Of a stretch of DNA of 64,000 nt, positions 1 through 11,534 are shown piece after piece (positions within the stretch are counted from its first letter, which is position 1; each line of letters starts with the position of its first letter). The position numbers were made by a program, and so were the translations under genes. Under the pieces are notes generated by a model that worked only from the letters and a program-made list of their open reading frames with translations, made no database searches and was not told where the DNA came from. Source of the DNA: Bubalus kerabau (taxonomy: Eukaryota > Chordata > Mammalia > Artiodactyla > Bovidae). The stretch lies in the NCBI RefSeq assembly GCF_029407905.1, contig NC_073626.1, positions 84,843,482 through 84,907,481 on the forward strand. The letters run 5' to 3'.

Positions 1-100
1 AGTTGTGTTCCCTTGAGAAAGTTACTTAACCTCTCCATGCCTCCATGTTCATCTGAAATTTTGCATAACAATTTTTACCTCAGGAGGTTGTGACTTAATC
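1..100 (+). mobile_element. MIR SINE fragment
   Basis: Bases 20-60 match the conserved MIR core (a 'gttacttaacctct' block followed by the 'cctc...tcatctg' block). The continuation through 'ttacctcaggaggttgtga' matches the distal MIR body. The 5' part lies outside the window. This is an ancient, immobile mammalian SINE. Confidence 0.6.
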
Positions 101-313
101 ATGGGGTTTTCTTTTCCTGTTATTTTATGATGGTTTGACATCTGGGGACTTTGTGGACCCAAGTGGGGACTGAGTCTCCCAGGGTTAGCTAATTTTTAAA
201 GATAGCAAACAACTTACCCATGAGCACAACTCTGATATGCATATCATAGTCCATACCCGCCCAGAGTACAGACTTGCACCCAGTTTCCTTCATCAGGCTC
301 CCATAGGCAAGGA

Positions 314-510
314 GGCTTCCAGGTGGCCCAGTGGTAAAGAATCTGTCTGCCAATGCAGGAGACATGGGTTTGATCCCTGGGCCAGGAAGATCCCCTAGAG
401 TAGGAAATGGCAATCCACTCCAGTATTCTTGCCTGGGAAATCCCAAGGACGGAGAAGCCTGGCGGGCTCCATGGGATTGCAATGAGTTGGACATGACTGA
501 ACACACACGC
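314..510 (+). mobile_element. Bov-tA SINE
   Basis: A tRNA-like head begins 'gcttccaggtgg' with an A-box-like TGGCCCAGTGG and a B-box-like GGTTTGATCCC. The BovA body follows ('ccactccagtattcttgcc', then 'gttggacatgactgaacac'). Moderately diverged. Open frames here on both strands come from the SINE. Confidence 0.9.
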
Positions 511-1074
511 ATAGTTGAGGACACTGTCTGCCCTAAATCACTGAAGGATTGAGTGCTGAACAACTAGAAACCACCCCTATAGCCCCAAGCTTGCTGAAAT
601 TATTCAAACTATCCAATCCTAAACCTTCTTAGTTTGTTTATCCTGCCTCATTCATTCTTTCTGGTGAAAATAACCATAAAGCCTTTTGCACTTCCTTTCT
701 CCTTAACCTGTTTGCCCCCTGACTGACCCTGGCCCCCTATGGTCTTGAGTGGTATGATGAATGCCCTCCTCTTGGGAACTGTGAGTAACAATCTATCTTG
801 TCAATGATAGTCACCCCTGATCTGCTGGCCACACCATACCCGAATAATTCTAAAACCTACATTTCAAATAAATTTTATACATATGCATGTGTTTATACAT
901 ATAAATATCCTAGGACAGTTCCTTATATTATAAATATTCAGATATCAACAAATTTGTTTGGTATTATTTCCGTAGAAGGGTATACATATGAGCACTAAAT
1001 AACTAACACCTTCACTCATTCACTCAACTTATAATTCAGAATTCCCTATTTGCCAAAAAATATGTTAGGCATTG
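511..1074. other. AT-rich stretch, nothing recognised
   Basis: No repeat family or coding signal recognised. Short 'tatacatat'-type runs occur around 875-1000. Confidence 0.5.
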
Positions 1075-1190
1075 GGCTTCCCAGGTGCCTACCTGCCAAT
1101 GCAGAAGAGGTAAGAGACAATCAATAACCGCAATGATTCTTGAAAAAAGTCAGACATGACTGAAGTGACTGAGCATGCATGCATGCACAT
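1075..1190 (+). mobile_element. degraded Bov-tA SINE
   Basis: The start 'gggcttcccaggtg', the piece 'cctgccaatgcag' and the end 'gtcagacatgactgaagtgactgagcatgc' are Bov-tA landmarks. Most of the body between them is deleted or scrambled. Confidence 0.6.
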
Positions 1191-1241
1191 GTTAGGCGTT
1201 GAGGCAATAACAGTGAAAGCATAATAGGGACTTTGTGCTAC

Positions 1242-1457
1242 GGGCTTAGTTGATCAGTCCTGTCTGACTCTTTCTGACCCCATGGACTGTATAGCCCATC
1301 AGACTCCTTTGTTCATGGGATTTTTCAGGCAAGAATTATGGAGTAGGTTGTCATTTCCTCCTCCAGGGTATCTTCCTGACCCAGGGATCGCACCCACATC
1401 TCCTATGTCTCCTGCATTGTAGGAGGTTTCTTTACCCACTGAGCCATTAAGGAAGGC
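1242..1457 (-). mobile_element. Bov-tA SINE, reverse orientation
   Basis: Reads as the reverse complement of Bov-tA. The tail side is 'cctgtctgactctttctgacc', the body is 'ggcaagaattatggagtaggttg', and the tRNA-like head ends at 'tttacccactgagccat'. Diverged, but complete in layout. Confidence 0.85.
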
Positions 1458-1512
1458 CCTCCAAATGATTATGACCTTGTTAATAATTGTATTGATTTAA
1501 CCTTATTAGCAA

Positions 1513-2349
1513 AATGCCTGGCTAGATGAATCACAAACCGGAATCAAGATTGCTGAGAGAAATATCAACAACCTCAGATACGTGATACCACTTTAATGGC
1601 AGAAAGTGAAGAAGAACCAAAGTGCCTCTTGAAGGTGAAAGAGGACAGTAAGAAAACTGGCTTAAAACTCAACAATCAAAAAACTAAGATCAGGGCATCC
1701 AGGCCCATCACTTCAAGGCAAACAGATGGGGAAAATGTAGAAAGTGTCAGATTTCATTTTCTTGGGTTCCAAAATCAATGCAGACAGTGACTGCAGCCAC
1801 GAAATTGAAAGACACTTGCTCCTTGAAAGAATAGCTATGTCAAACCTAGACAGTGTTTTAAAAGGCTGAGATATCACTTTACTGACAAAGGTCCACATAG
1901 TCAAAGCTATGGTTTTTTTCAGTAGTCATGCATGGATATGAGAGTTGGACCATAAAGAAAGCTGAGCACTGAAGAATTGATGCTTTTGAACTGTGGTGTT
2001 GGAGAAGACTCTTGAGAGTCCCTTGGAATGCAAAGAGATCAAACCAGTCAATCCTAAAGGAAATCAACCCTGAATACTCATTGGAAGGACTGATACTGTA
2101 GCTTTAGCTCCAATACTTTGGCCACCTGATGCAAAGAACTGACTTATTGTAAAAGACCCTGATGCTAGGAAAAATTGAGGGCAAGGGGAAAAGGGGGCAA
2201 AAGAGGATGAGATGGTTGGATGGTATCACTGACTCAATGGATATCAGTTTGAAGAAACTCAGGGACATAGTGATGGACAGAGAAGTCTGGTGTGCTGCAA
2301 TTCATGGGGTCACAAAGAGTCAGACACAACTTAGCGACTGAACAACAAC
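1513..2349 (+). mobile_element. Bov-B LINE 3' end (RTE clade)
   Basis: About 840 bp of the C-terminal reverse-transcriptase part and 3' tail of Bov-B, ending in the typical '...gactgaacaacaacc'. A readable RT remnant at 1596-1790 contains 'GLKLNNQKTKIRAS' and 'FHFLGF'. The catalytic YADD site is destroyed by a small deletion: near 1575 the sequence reads 'ctcagatacgtgatacc' where about five bases are missing. 5'-truncated and dead. Confidence 0.92.
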
Positions 2350-3065
2350 CTTATTCCTTCTTGTTCCTAAGTAGCAATTAAAAGTTAGATTGATATTTTA
2401 TGGCCAAGAACATTTTTTAAATCAAAATAATATTTCCTCAATATTCTTCTCTCTGGGTTATTCTAATAAGTCCAGTTTTCACAGTATTAATTTCTGTTAT
2501 TCACCATCACACTAGTCTTCTTCTCTTCTACCATTTGTAGGTAAAGGAGAGAAGCTTAGAACAGATGCATTATGATAAATGACCAGTATGGGAGGTAGTT
2601 ACATAATATCCTCTTATTAACATATTTCAAATGACAGCATTATACTATTGACTCACAGCTAGTCACTGAATAGAATCCAAATAATTTTGAGCCTACATTT
2701 TTGCCTGGTCAGTCATTCTCCATCTGTATAGTTTGCTTTCTGTTCTGAAATGTCCTCTGCATATCCATATATAAATTTCTCACCTTCTCTTATCTGGCTA
2801 CTAACATATTAAATATACTTTGGGGTATCTGCCATGTCATGCCCAGTGTTATGAAACCTGCCAATGCCCACAGCCCCTGCTGAGTGAGCAGCACACACTG
2901 AATAATCTTGCCACCTTCAACCTCAGGTTAAAAAAAGCTGATGGAAGGATGACTAAATCAGTCAGAACCTTTCTTTTCTCTCTTCCTCTTACTCTGTCTC
3001 ACAGATACAAAGACTTTGGTTCTGAGCAATAATGTTGTATAGTCCATAGATGAATAACCATGTTC
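2350..3065. other. unassigned sequence
   Basis: No repeat landmark or gene signal recognised. A 70-residue open frame at 2820-3032 has no recognisable motif and is treated as chance. Confidence 0.45.
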
Positions 3066-3245
3066 AATTATTCAAAAATATTTACTGAGCACATAGGCAC
3101 TAAAAACAAAAGCACAATCTAAAACCTTTTCAGGTGAAGGAGATGGACAATGAGCACACAATTGCATGAGTGATTATTTTCCAAGTCTAGGCTAGGCTTT
3201 CTTTTTATACAACCTCACTCTGAAGGAGAGGACAGGAGGAACATA
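3066..3245 (-). mobile_element. L2 LINE 3' end, reverse
   Basis: 'ttattcaaaaatatttactgagcacataggcac' (3076-3108) corresponds to the reverse complement of the L2 3' terminus. Identity decays rightward until an L1 3' end interrupts it. Confidence 0.55.
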
Positions 3246-3361
3246 CTAGGACTAGGGTATATATGTTTGTACACAAGTGCTTGTGTATTTTGAGAGAAAG
3301 GAATATAGGAGAGGAATCCTTCAAGGAAGTAACTCCAAGCTGCAACATAAAAAATAGTTAG

Positions 3362-3527
3362 CCTAACAGGGAGCTCAGTCTGGCGCTCTGTGGTGACATA
3401 GATGGGATGGGAGATGGGGGTGGGAGCCCCAAGAGGACATGTATACATCTAACTCATTCACTTCATTGTACAGCCGAAACTAACACAACATTGTAATGCA
3501 ATTATATACTCAATTAAAAACATTAGT
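3362..3527 (+). mobile_element. artiodactyl L1 3' end
   Basis: Matches the L1 3'-UTR terminus: 'gggagctcagtctggcgctctgtg', the G-rich 'gatgggagatgggggtggg', then 'gtacagccgaaactaacacaac' and a final 'caattaaaaa'. It appears to have inserted into the antisense L2 flanking it on both sides. Confidence 0.75.
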
Positions 3528-3539
3528 TGGCCTGGTTTA

Positions 3540-3722
3540 GGCAGGAGTCACTAGGTGTGTAAGAGCTTTGAGACTGGAAGGAGTTTGTAACATGAGTGAA
3601 ATGGAAGGACACACAGCTCACTGGAGTTTATGAGAAATGGGAAGAGCAAGGTGGGTCAAGACTTGAAAGGCAGACAGGGGCCAGATCATGACAAGTCTTG
3701 TAGTCTGTCTCAAGGAATCAAA
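3540..3722 (-). mobile_element. L2 LINE fragment, reverse
   Basis: 'ggggccagatcatgacaagtcttgtagtctgtctcaaggaat' (3677-3719) is a recognisable antisense L2 block. It continues the L2 remnant begun at 3066, with the L1 3' end inserted between. Confidence 0.5.
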
Positions 3723-3819
3723 ATGATACATATGTAAAGTGAATCAGTAGAAAGAGAACAAGAGAGAAGGAAGCTTATATGAGAGACCATGAGGCCGCTC
3801 TCCTGAGTAACACCTTCTT

Positions 3820-4525
3820 CCTTAAATCTCCCAGCGTCAGTTCCCTTCGGTTCCCTGCAGTCTCTCCTTTCCAATCTACCCTGCATGCAGCCATGAGTGC
3901 TGTCTTTGTAAATACAGATCTCATTATACCACTTTCCAAGTTTAAAAAACTGACCACTCTCCATGTATTAAGGATATATTTCCAGTATACAATACACTTT
4001 TCTAGAATCATCTTCTGTCACCTCATCCCATACACCCTGAACTTTAGTCATTCTGGGCTACTCACGGTTCCTTAAAAGTGGAACACAGCATTATGTCTCT
4101 GCTTTTACTGATGCCCTGTCTTGTCTGCCTTGCTGCTGAGTCACTTCAGTCGTGTCCGACTCTGTGCGACCTGATAGACGGCAGCCCACCAGGTTCCGCC
4201 GTCCCTGGGATTCTCCAAGCAAGAACACCAGAGTGGGTTGCCATTTCCTTCTCCAATGCATGAAAGTGAAAAGTGAGAGTGAAGTCGCTTAGTCGTGTCT
4301 GCCCTGGAAATTCTCAAAAACCTCAAATGTCATTTCATCCATGAGGTCTTCCTGGACTACATTTTCTGTATTCAGTAGCATTTTATCTACATTGTTTATA
4401 AAATTATATCATTTTTACATTTTAATTGTGCATTTCTACCCTTGAAATAGGAGGATCTTATGGGCATTTGGTGTTCAACTTTTCACTATACCCAGTACCT
4501 AGAACAAAATATTTAGCGAATAAAT
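3820..4525 (+). mobile_element. L2 LINE 3' half, forward, split by a SINE
   Basis: The left part contains 'ctctcctttccaatctaccctgcatgcagcc' and a decayed 'ctcattataccactttcc...', both L2 sense-strand landmarks. The right part contains 'caaatgtcatttcatccatgaggtcttcctgga' and the terminal '...cctagaacaaaatatttagcgaataaataaa'. The BOV-A2 at 4130-4295 lies inside it. This L2 abuts the oppositely oriented L2 ending at 3722. Confidence 0.6.
4130..4295 (-). mobile_element. BOV-A2 SINE, truncated, reverse
   Basis: Starts with the reverse-complemented AGC tail ('tgctgctgagtcacttcagtcg'), then one full BovA unit, the 'gcatgaaagtgaaaagtg' linker and the beginning of the second unit. An 8-bp TSD, TGTCTGCC, lies at 4122-4129 and 4296-4303. 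Confidence 0.88.
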
Positions 4526-5018
4526 AAACATATTATCTTTTCACTAACAGCAAGACATTTTATAATACTCCCCAAACTAAATTTTACATATAATTATAGC
4601 TAATGTTGGTTTTTTTCCCTCACTGAGTCATCCAGTCACTAGACATTAAGTGCAATAGACTAAAGAGAGCTCTAAACTATATATTACAGATAATTTTTAT
4701 TAGCTATGGATTTTCTTTACCTAAAATATGACTTTACTGAAATTGTTTATAGGTTTAAAAAGATGAGGTAATAGATGAGAAAGATATTACTAGATTATCT
4801 TCTTTTAAAAAAGTAGTTCAAGGAAAGTAGTGAAGTGAAATATGGGAAAGATTAAAAAATGATTTCCCTTTTATATTTAGGTGTTGAAAATAAAAAAATA
4901 TAAAAGGGCTCTTTAAAGACAATAAAAAGCTACCTGTTCAAAACAATTTTGGGAAACCTCTATCCATGAGAAGTAAAATGAAATAAATAATCTTTAAGGG
5001 ATCCTAGTAGGTCCCTAA
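4526..5018. other. AT-rich single-copy sequence
   Basis: Very AT-rich, with no recognised repeat, splice or coding signal. Confidence 0.5.
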
Positions 5019-5228
5019 GCTTCCTGGGTAGCTCGGCTAATAAAGAGTCTGCCTGCAATGCAAGAGACTCTGGTTCAGTCCTGGGTTGGGAAGATCCCCT
5101 GGAGGAAGGCACGGCTACCCACTCCAGTATTCTTGCCCGGAGAATCCCCATGGACAGAGGAGCCTGGTGGGCTACAGTCCATGGGGTTACAAAGAGTTGG
5201 ATACAACTGAGCAACTAAGCACAGCACA
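5019..5228 (+). mobile_element. Bov-tA SINE
   Basis: Complete layout: the tRNA-like head 'gcttcctgggtagctcgg', the B-box-like 'ctggttcagtcc', the body 'ccactccagtattcttgcc', and the end 'gagcaactaagcacagcacagc'. Confidence 0.92.
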
Positions 5229-6164
5229 GCAGGTCTCTGATGCTCAGATCCTGAGCCCTTACTAAAATCAAATACCCCTTCTGGACACAGTTCTAATACA
5301 CATTAACTCTTGGACCTCAGAGCTTGCTCATCTTCCTTGGACCATTTATGTATTTGTTAAACGATGAGGTTGAATTTAGCAAAATTACTTCTAGTTCTTA
5401 CAGTCTATAATTACACATTAAAAAGTATCTCTTTGTAAGAAGATCCAAATATAAACTACTCTCCAGTAAAATGCAGGTAAAAATGATTTTTAGAATATTT
5501 TGCTTTGCCTTTTCCATGCATATTTTAAGAGATTTCCACTTTTTAAAATTTATATTTTGTTATTATCACTCCACACTCTGCTAATGCCCACTGGTGACCA
5601 CTAAACAAACATGTTGGCACATACAGTCAGCTTGGGCAAGCAGCTACCCTTAATAATGGCATTTGTACCAGGATTCTACCCCTTTTTGTAGAATTCCAAT
5701 AGCAAAATTCTCCTTTAGACGTAGCAGCCGGCTGACCCAGTTTTTCACACAATACTGCCTGCAGCTCCAGACAGTCTGCTGAGATAATGATCGCACCTCT
5801 CTCACCTTTCCCCTACTGGGCAAGAAGCTCCCTTTCTGTAAGGATTGCTGTTAATGAAAGGTAAGGATGCCCATATGTCCCCTCACTTTAGTCATCTTTT
5901 ACAGAGAGCTGTAGCAGATCTCACAGTTTTTAGCACAGCCTTACATACAGCCACTAATAATCAATTAGGGTTGGCATCTGAGATGGAGCTTGACACCCTG
6001 GGCCAGATAGTCTCAGCATCTCCCTTCTAGATTTTTTCTGCAATAACCAGAGAATAGATTTTGGATTGGTTTTTACTACTCAAGTCCAGAAATATGTAGA
6101 AAAGGCTGAGTCTAGTTTGAGCTACTTTTCCTAGTTTCACTTAATGGGTGTAATTAAAGGACAT
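5229..6164. other. single-copy sequence
   Basis: No repeat recognised. The less AT-rich part at 5720-5850 has no open frame with recognisable content. Confidence 0.5.
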
Positions 6165-6178
6165 TAAGAAATCTTTTT

Positions 6179-6456
6179 CAGAGAAGGCAATGGCACCCCA
6201 CTCCAGTACTCTTGCCTAGAAAATCCCATGGACGGAGGAGCCTGGTAGGCTGCAGTCCATGGGGTCACTAAGAGTCGGACACGACTGAGTGGCTTCACTT
6301 TCACTCTTCACTTTCATGCATTGGAGAAGGAAATGGCAACCCACTCCAGTATTCTTGCCTGGAGAATCCCAGGGACGGGGGAGCCTGGTGGGCTGCCGTC
6401 TATGGGGTCGCACAGAGTTGGACACGACTGAAGTGACTTAGCGGTAGCAGTAGCAA
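6179..6456 (+). mobile_element. BOV-A2 SINE, full length
   Basis: Both BovA units are present: 'gagaaggcaatggcacccc...' (unit 1), the 'ttcactttcatgcattggag' linker, unit 2, and a decayed AGC tail ('gcggtagcagtagca'). A 14-bp TSD, TAAGAAATCTTTTT, lies at 6165-6178 and 6457-6470. Confidence 0.95.
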
Positions 6457-6470
6457 TAAGAAATCTTTTT

Positions 6471-7231
6471 AAAGGCTATTGCTATTTTACTTTCATTTCT
6501 AACCAGGACTCAGTATCAGAGGAAGATAAAATCTAATTGCCTTCATTTCATTTTTTAATTATGATATTATTGACTGTATAATCTATGTGGGGTCCATAAG
6601 ACTAAGGCAGAACATCTAAAATTTAGCAGTGGCTGAGAAAAGCCTTAAAAGTTTCTGAAATCCATTAGGATAACAAAACAAATATCTCTTACAACCCGTT
6701 CATAGTTGTCTGGGGTGTAGACAACTGATACAAAAATTTGGAAGCATTAAACTTTAGCTACCACTGTTTTGTATTTCTTATTTTGATTAATAATTTCTTA
6801 GAAAAAAATTATTTTCAAACCAAAAAAGCCTCACATATTCAAGCTGCTCTCTAGCCCAGAATAATGTGGCTAAGTTTAAACCATGTAGAAATAAGTAAAT
6901 GGTAAAATATAATAAGCCACAGATTTTCCTAGCTTAACGCATTTTGGCCTGGCTCCTCTCAGAATGTAGTTGAATAAAATCTTTCAAATGTATCATGCTA
7001 TTTATCAATGCCGTGGATAATCCCAAATCAGAGATAAACTAATATCCTTCTATTTCATCTAACTACAATATCTGACTTCACAAAAGAATTTATAGATTTG
7101 GAAATTCTGAGTATGTGAAATAAGTTAGATGAGAAACTATCATCCTCCTCTTGGTAGAAAGAAAAGAATGCAGTCTGGAGGAAGTACCTATCTTCTTCAA
7201 CTCATTCTAGCATTAGTGTGAAGTTGTTTGT
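6471..7231. other. single-copy AT-rich sequence
   Basis: No recognised repeat, RNA or coding feature. Confidence 0.5.
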
Positions 7232-7370
7232 TCAACATGGTAGCCACTAGCTATCTGTGGCTCCTGAGCACTTAAAACATGGTGGATGTAAATTACGTTC
7301 TGTACGTGTAAGATACACACTAGATTTCGAAGACTTACTACAAAAAGTATACAAATAATGGAAAATATTT
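7232..7370 (+). mobile_element. ancient MER-type element fragment
   Basis: 'tagccactagctatctgtggctcctgagcactt' followed by 'aagatacacactagatttcgaagacttactac' matches a medium-copy mammalian repeat I recognise by sequence but cannot name with confidence. It is probably a non-autonomous DNA transposon. Confidence 0.5.
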
Positions 7371-7645
7371 ATTGAACCTTATGTTTTAAGGTCCTATTCT
7401 AAGCATGTGTGAGATCTTAACAACCCTATAATAAAGTAACCACTGGTCCCAGTTTGTCTGGACTGAGTAGTTTTCTGAAGGTGGAACTTCAGGTCTAGAA
7501 CCTGGAAACATTCAGAGCGAACCAGGATGTGCTGGACACCCTACCCCTACATTAAATCATTTACCCCATTATATAGACGAAAACATTCAAGGCTCAGGGA
7601 GACTCAGCAACTTGTGAAAATTCACACTACTAAAAAGTGGCTGAG
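7371..7645 (-). mobile_element. MIR SINE, reverse, interrupted
   Basis: 'cttaacaaccctataataaag' and, about 100 bp on, 'ccccattatatagacgaaaacattcaaggctcagggagactcagcaacttg' are two halves of an antisense MIR separated by unassigned sequence. Confidence 0.5.
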
Positions 7646-7809
7646 AAGAATTTATGTTATACCTATTTGTATTACACAGTATAAGCAGTATATTTATACT
7701 ATATTCTATTGCCATCAGAGAAGATTGTTGCTTTTTATTCATTTCTCCAACGTACACATGTAAAATACATAATAGAAAGTATTACTCCAAAATATGAAAT
7801 AATAATAAT

Positions 7810-7960
7810 GAACATCAATATATATTGATTCTTATAACTCTATAACATAGGTACTATTTTTGCTCCCATTTTACAGATTAGAAAACTAAGGCACAGATAG
7901 GGTGGGTAACTTTCTCATGTAAACAAATTTCCAGCAACTGGCCTTAACCAAGACAGTTTG
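7810..7960 (-). mobile_element. MIR SINE, reverse
   Basis: 'cccattttacagattagaaaactaaggcacagatag' (7865-7900) is the antisense MIR core. Confidence 0.6.
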
Positions 7961-8840
7961 CTTTCAGTGTGGTTAAACTGTGTTGTTAAAACAGATTTTC
8001 TGAACCACTTGTCAACGAATGTTGCAAGAATGTCAGACTTCCTGGTGCTACAAAGGGGTTGTAAAGAGCTGGGAGAAATATGGAAAAGCTAAGGTGGTAA
8101 CCTGGACTCCAAATTCACCTGTAAACACTTAATCCCATGAGATTACTAAATTTGAGGTTCATAGAAAGTAAGGGCAGGGCCCTAAATGCTTTTTATATGA
8201 CATTTCATTTTTGAATTTGTAATTTTTGTCTTTTGGTTCACTAATGTATATTTTCATGTTACTTTAAAAATATACAGATAAGGAGGTTTCTGAGAATTTG
8301 CTAATGTAAGAATTACTTTTCCTGTCTTTTTTCATAAAAGAATTGGTTCTATATAAAATCCTTGTATTGTAACACTTTTCCTTATAAATTTTATGGAAAA
8401 TTAGTACCAATTGCTGGTTTCATTATCTTCCTACATAGCAGAGGAGTCTTCCTATAAAGCAGAGGAGTCATCTGATGCCATCAAGATTTTTATCTTGTTA
8501 CAAAGAAGTTACTTTTTATGACCTCAATGGTTTTGAATATTTTATAACTCTACTTGAATACTTTTAATTACCAAGATGTGGCTACCTATACATTTCTTCA
8601 TACTGATTTTGTCTGGAATAAATAGAGAGAACTCGTTCAACCATCATTATCATCTGATGACATTTTTCAACAATTATCTTTGGTACTTCTGATTATTCAA
8701 GTCTCCTCCTCAGAACATGTGTAATTTTAAGATTGACTTTCCATTTTTGACTCTTCATAAAGATTTGATTTGATTTTTCTCCTTATTTTGCCTCTTTCTT
8801 TTACATTCTGAGAGAGCTACTCATTGTTGTTCACATTAGT
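7961..8840. other. single-copy sequence
   Basis: No repeat family recognised. Two near copies of 'agcagaggagtc' lie about 20 bp apart at 8437-8470, a small tandem duplication. Confidence 0.45.
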
Positions 8841-9042
8841 GTGTGTGAGTTAGTCACTCCGTCGTGTCCAACTCTGTGGGGCCCCATAGACTGTAGTCCG
8901 CCAGCTCCTCTGTCCATGGAATTCTCCAGGCAAGAATACTGGAGTGGGTTGCCATTTCCTTCTCCAGGGGATCTTCCCAACCCAGGAGTGGAATCTGCAT
9001 CTTCTGCATTAGGTGGATTCTTTACTGTCTGAGCCACCACAG
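8841..9042 (-). mobile_element. Bov-tA SINE, reverse
   Basis: Reverse complement of Bov-tA from 'gtgtgtgagttagtcactcc' to the head 'tttactgtctgagccaccac'. The B box is decayed. Confidence 0.9.
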
Positions 9043-9058
9043 AAACATATTGTTCGCT

Positions 9059-9184
9059 CTGTTGTTCAGTCGCTCAGTCGTGTCCAACTCTGTGCGACCC
9101 CATGGACTGTAGCCCACCAGGCTCCTCTGCCCATGGAACTCTCCAGGCAAGAATACTGAAGTGGGTTGCCATTTCCTTCTCCAA
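9059..9184 (-). mobile_element. BovA unit, truncated, reverse
   Basis: Only the body is present, from 'gttgttcagtcgctcagtcg' to 'gccatttccttctcca'; the tRNA-like head is absent. It lies 16 bp after another reverse SINE, giving a head-to-tail SINE pair. Confidence 0.88.
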
Positions 9185-10085
9185 AAGTATATTATCTGCA
9201 CTTTAAAAATCTCATCTATGGTTGTTGAAGTTATTTAAAACTCATCTCAGATTTTGACAAACAGGTTAAGTTTCAGCTTCAGACTGCAGTTGCATTGTGA
9301 GAATTCCCATTTATCTGCATCTCCATAGGTTTTGAGAAGTCATGAGAGGCTGCGGTGAGAAGTAGCTGGAGAAATTTTAAACACAAAGCTACTAGAATAT
9401 CCCTACTTCAGCCAAGACATTATGCCTTACATTTTTCATGAGTTTCTGGTATTAAATATAAAATACACTCCCCTTAACTTGCTTCATGATTTTCAATGAG
9501 TCTTTGAAGTTCAATAGAATAACAACTAGCACTGCTTTTGATCTAGTACTGTTGCTGCATAGTGACTCTTTGAAAATGCTGGGCTAGAAAATCTACATAT
9601 CAACCTAAATAGCATCAAAGATCAGTGAAGCTCTCTGCGCATTGGACAGGCAGTTCATCAGACATAACAGGCTGCTTTCGGTTTTGACACTTCTGCTGAG
9701 TCACCTCCTATGCAACTGGGTTATCTGAAAATCATAATAGTGATATTCGACTCTACTGCTGCTTTTTAACAGGACAGTCAAATCAGAATAACTACCTTTA
9801 ACATTAGGATATATTTTTCCAACACTATTGAGTTTGATTCAACAGTGTTATAGCGGTAGGGACAAAGCCCTCATAACTCAGAAGCCTATTTTACATTGGC
9901 AGGAGATGATCTAACCGGATATTTTCATTTCTGCCATTACAAGTAAAACATTTGCATTAGCAACATAAAGCAGGCAGATTCCAAAACAAATTTAATTTAA
10001 AGGTTCATCATAATCAGAGGCACTGTGCTATCAACTACTGTCATTTCCTTTCCAGGTTCCCTATAATTCAGTCTATATGCTACTT
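9185..10085. other. single-copy sequence
   Basis: No repeat, RNA or coding feature recognised. Confidence 0.5.
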
Positions 10086-10098
10086 CTCAAATAACTGT

Positions 10099-10317
10099 GC
10101 ACGCATGCTGTTGCTTCATTCATTTCTGACTCTTCACAACCCCATGGATTGTAGCCTGCCAGGCTCCTCTGCCCACAGGGTTCTCCAGCCAAGAATACTG
10201 GAGTGGACTGCCATGCCCTCCTCCAGGGCATCTTCCCGACCCAGAGATCAAATCCATGTCTCTGCAGCTCCTGCATTGCAGGCAGATTCTTTACCACTGA
10301 GTCACTGCGGAAGCTCC
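10099..10317 (-). mobile_element. Bov-tA SINE, reverse
   Basis: Complete reverse Bov-tA ending at the head 'ctttaccactgagtcactgcgg'. A 13-bp TSD, CTCAAATAACTGT, lies at 10086-10098 and 10318-10330. Confidence 0.93.
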
Positions 10318-10330
10318 CTCAAATAACTGT

Positions 10331-11182
10331 ATTTTTTCTAATTCACCTGCATGTATAGCACTGCCATTCTAATGATCCTCTGATGAAATCTCCTTTTAGG
10401 AATCAAGAGAAACTTTGAGTATCATGATGCATTATGTGAAGATCCCTATTTCCTAATACTATTTGTAGGTGGTATGACATGGGGAAGGTGGAAGCATTTT
10501 CTCCAACTTTTCATTTCACTAACATGAAGCTTCCACTAATTGAGTTCCTAGTACCTCAACCAAATATGACATATATTGTGATAATAATCTTATGATAAAG
10601 GTTTAATTCTCTTTTCTTTTAATTAAATGGAGTGGTATATAAGTAAATTGTTTTTTAAAAAAAGAAAAAGAGCAGAGAAAAGCTCATAGGTTAAGTGTGG
10701 TCAAGAGATATAATCTTTCTAATAGGTAAAAGGAACAAAAAAATTCAAGTGGTTTTTGTAATAAGCTTACAGATGTATATCTATTGCCTGTAAAAATATT
10801 ATAAACGTCATAAATTCAGAACTTCTCGGCTCTGCTTTAGAAAACTGACAAATTTCGTATCTGTACCACTACACCAAACAGGCTTAGAAACTGAATAAAT
10901 GAATTTTAAACAGCAGAGTCAATGCAAACATCTGAGTTTAGTTCAAAGACCTATTTGTGTGGAACATTTCTCTGACTATATCCCTGTTTGATGTGTAAGA
11001 TGGGTGTACTATTGAGAATATCTGAAAAATAATGGCACAATGAAAAATAAAATTGCAGGAGGGAGCTAATGATGGTACATACTTAAACTAGAAATGGTAA
11101 CAGGTAAAATTATATAAAAAGTGCCCATTACAATGATGCATTTGTATTATTCACACATTTTACTTCCACATATTTTTTTCAG
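10331..11182. other. single-copy AT-rich sequence
   Basis: No recognised repeat or gene. It ends in a good polypyrimidine/AG acceptor-like sequence ('tatttttttcag'). Confidence 0.45.
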
Positions 11183-11439
11183 CTGAACGTCCTTACAGGT
11201 CACTGGCTTCTCCTGATACCCCTACACCAGATCCCCGATTCCACTCCTACCCCTAGCAGGGTAGGGCCCCATGCAGAGCTTTGTCCTAGCATAGGGTGCC
11301 TTCACCTAGCTTCAGGGTCAAAGTCTAGCCCGTACTTTCTCTGAGGCCCTCTCTCTACCCCATCCAGTTTCTGCTGTGGTGACGGAGGAGGGTGCTGCTC
11401 TTCTGCTTGAGAAGGAAACACCAGCGAGCATGTGCTCTG
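11183..11439 (+). other. candidate non-coding exon (weak)
   Basis: A less AT-rich block lies between an acceptor-like 'catatttttttcag' ending at 11182 and a donor-like 'ctctg|gtaaggg' at 11439/11440. None of the three forward frames is open across it, so a coding exon is unlikely. A non-coding transcript exon is only a possibility, because splice-like sequences of this quality also occur by chance. Confidence 0.15.
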
Positions 11440-11514
11440 GTAAGGGAGACACAATAATCTGTTTTTCCTAAAGAACTTTGTCTTTATAAAATTCTCTGTT
11501 GATTAAGTAAAGTG

Positions 11515-11532
11515 CCCCCCCCCCCAAAAAAA
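11515..11532. repeat. C11-A7 homopolymer junction
   Basis: Eleven C followed directly by seven A. Likely length-variable. Confidence 0.9.
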
Positions 11533-11534
11533 TA

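Noticed and set aside
8437..8470. Direct repeat of agcagaggagtc as a TSD
   Set aside because: The copies are only about 20 bp apart with no element between them; a small tandem duplication explains it.
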